The notes beneath the pieces are model-generated. The model worked only from the letters and a program-made list of their open reading frames with translations. It was not told the origin of the DNA and did not search any database. The translations under genes were made by a program, and so were the position numbers. From contig JACDOX010000169.1 in the NCBI GenBank assembly GCA_014549065.1, forward strand, positions 1,000,414 to 1,064,413: a stretch of DNA of 64,000 nucleotides. The letters are read 5' to 3'. Positions 63,371-64,000 of the stretch are shown here, one piece after another. How positions within the stretch are numbered: the stretch's first letter is position 1; each line of letters opens with the position of its first letter. Source of the stretch: Cardinalis cardinalis (lineage: Eukaryota > Chordata > Aves > Passeriformes > Cardinalidae).

Positions 63371-64000
63371 GTAAGTTACTTAAATTACTTGGTTAATTGT
63401 GAGTTTATGTAGTCTTTTTTTTTCCTCTTAATCTTTGTAGATAATTTGCATTAGAAGTGACTGTGAAATAAACTTTTTCAGCCTGCTGTGTATCAGGCTA
63501 GCTGATACAATGCATTTTTCTTAACATAAGTGATCTTGGAAGTGGTTGCTTATGGTAAAAGTCAGAAATATACCTAAACTTCGGTATATTTCTTAGGTGT
63601 AGCTAAGTTACTTAGGTGTAATAGGCGTATAACTTAGGTATAGCTGCGTTACATGCTGTGAGTGATACTTCAAAAATAAAATAGCATATTTTATTGTTAC
63701 TGTTCATTCTGTGTTTTCAGAATGTGCCAAAATAAGTAGGTCTCACTGAGGAATCCATCTTTTCAAATGGAAAATGCAAAGGGATTAGCTCTACACACAA
63801 AGCACCAGGCAACTGGGAGGTGGAATTATGAAATTGTAGAGCACAGTTTTGTTTTCAATAACTGACATTTGTTGGGTGGCAGATTAATGCTCAAAGAATA
63901 AGGAAGAATGCTAGTCTGGTTTGTAGAGGCTCACCCAACTGACATCAGTGGTGCTGCACGTGGCTTGGGGCTTTTCTTAAGACCAAAACATGGGAAAGCA
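63371..64000 (+). other. MYO3A: MYO3A intron, 5' part
   Basis: It begins with the splice donor GTAAGT, and no further exon is seen before the window ends. It contains a T-rich run just after the donor and three imperfect direct repeats of CTTAGGTGTAGCT type at 63592-63650. Confidence 0.85.

Noticed and set aside
1..64000. Search for CRISPR arrays, operons, prophage or bacterial mobile elements
   Set aside because: The window is vertebrate nuclear DNA. The tandem repeats lack unique spacers and are ordinary minisatellites.

Overview
The window looks like a bird nuclear chromosome, most likely a songbird. The evidence is interspersed CR1 LINE 3' ends, solo LTRs of avian endogenous retrovirus families, CpG-poor AT-leaning DNA with one CpG island, and a spliced vertebrate exon. 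There is no operon-like or microbial gene organisation. The species assignment is an inference from remembered repeat families, not from a search. Many isolated N bases and one 314-base N run show that this is draft or consensus assembly sequence.

Only one protein-coding segment is supported. It is the first coding exon of MYO3A (myosin IIIA), on the + strand near the right end. It encodes 56 residues that include the kinase glycine-rich loop and the ATP-binding lysine, and it has good splice sites on both sides. A CpG island at about 54.83-55.86 kb, 7.3 kb upstream, is the best candidate for the MYO3A promoter and 5' untranslated exon(s). The DNA between them would then be a 5' intron.

Layout: 1-865 is a 24-bp GC-rich minisatellite interrupted by the gap. 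From 0.87 to 54.8 kb is a gene-free stretch with simple repeats, short tandem duplications and a few transposon relics. These are an ancient CR1/L3-like fragment (~13.7 kb), an ERVL-type solo LTR (16.20-16.79 kb), a CR1 3' end (25.62-26.08 kb), an ERVK-type solo LTR with a perfect 6-bp target-site duplication (27.85-28.23 kb), a second CR1 (33.96-34.56 kb) and a long minus-strand LTR (36.53-37.54 kb). The CpG island, the probable 5' intron, the MYO3A exon and the start of the next intron follow. In mammals GPR158 lies upstream of MYO3A across a wide gap. If the order is the same here, the left part is that intergenic desert.

I found no undescribed system. The most interesting unexplained structures are a 106-nt near-perfect hairpin about 160 bp upstream of the MYO3A exon, two more inverted repeats in the same interval, a local cluster of ambiguous bases at 3.6-4.6 kb, and the minisatellite at the left edge. 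The many short open frames elsewhere look like chance, including the long ones in the CpG island.
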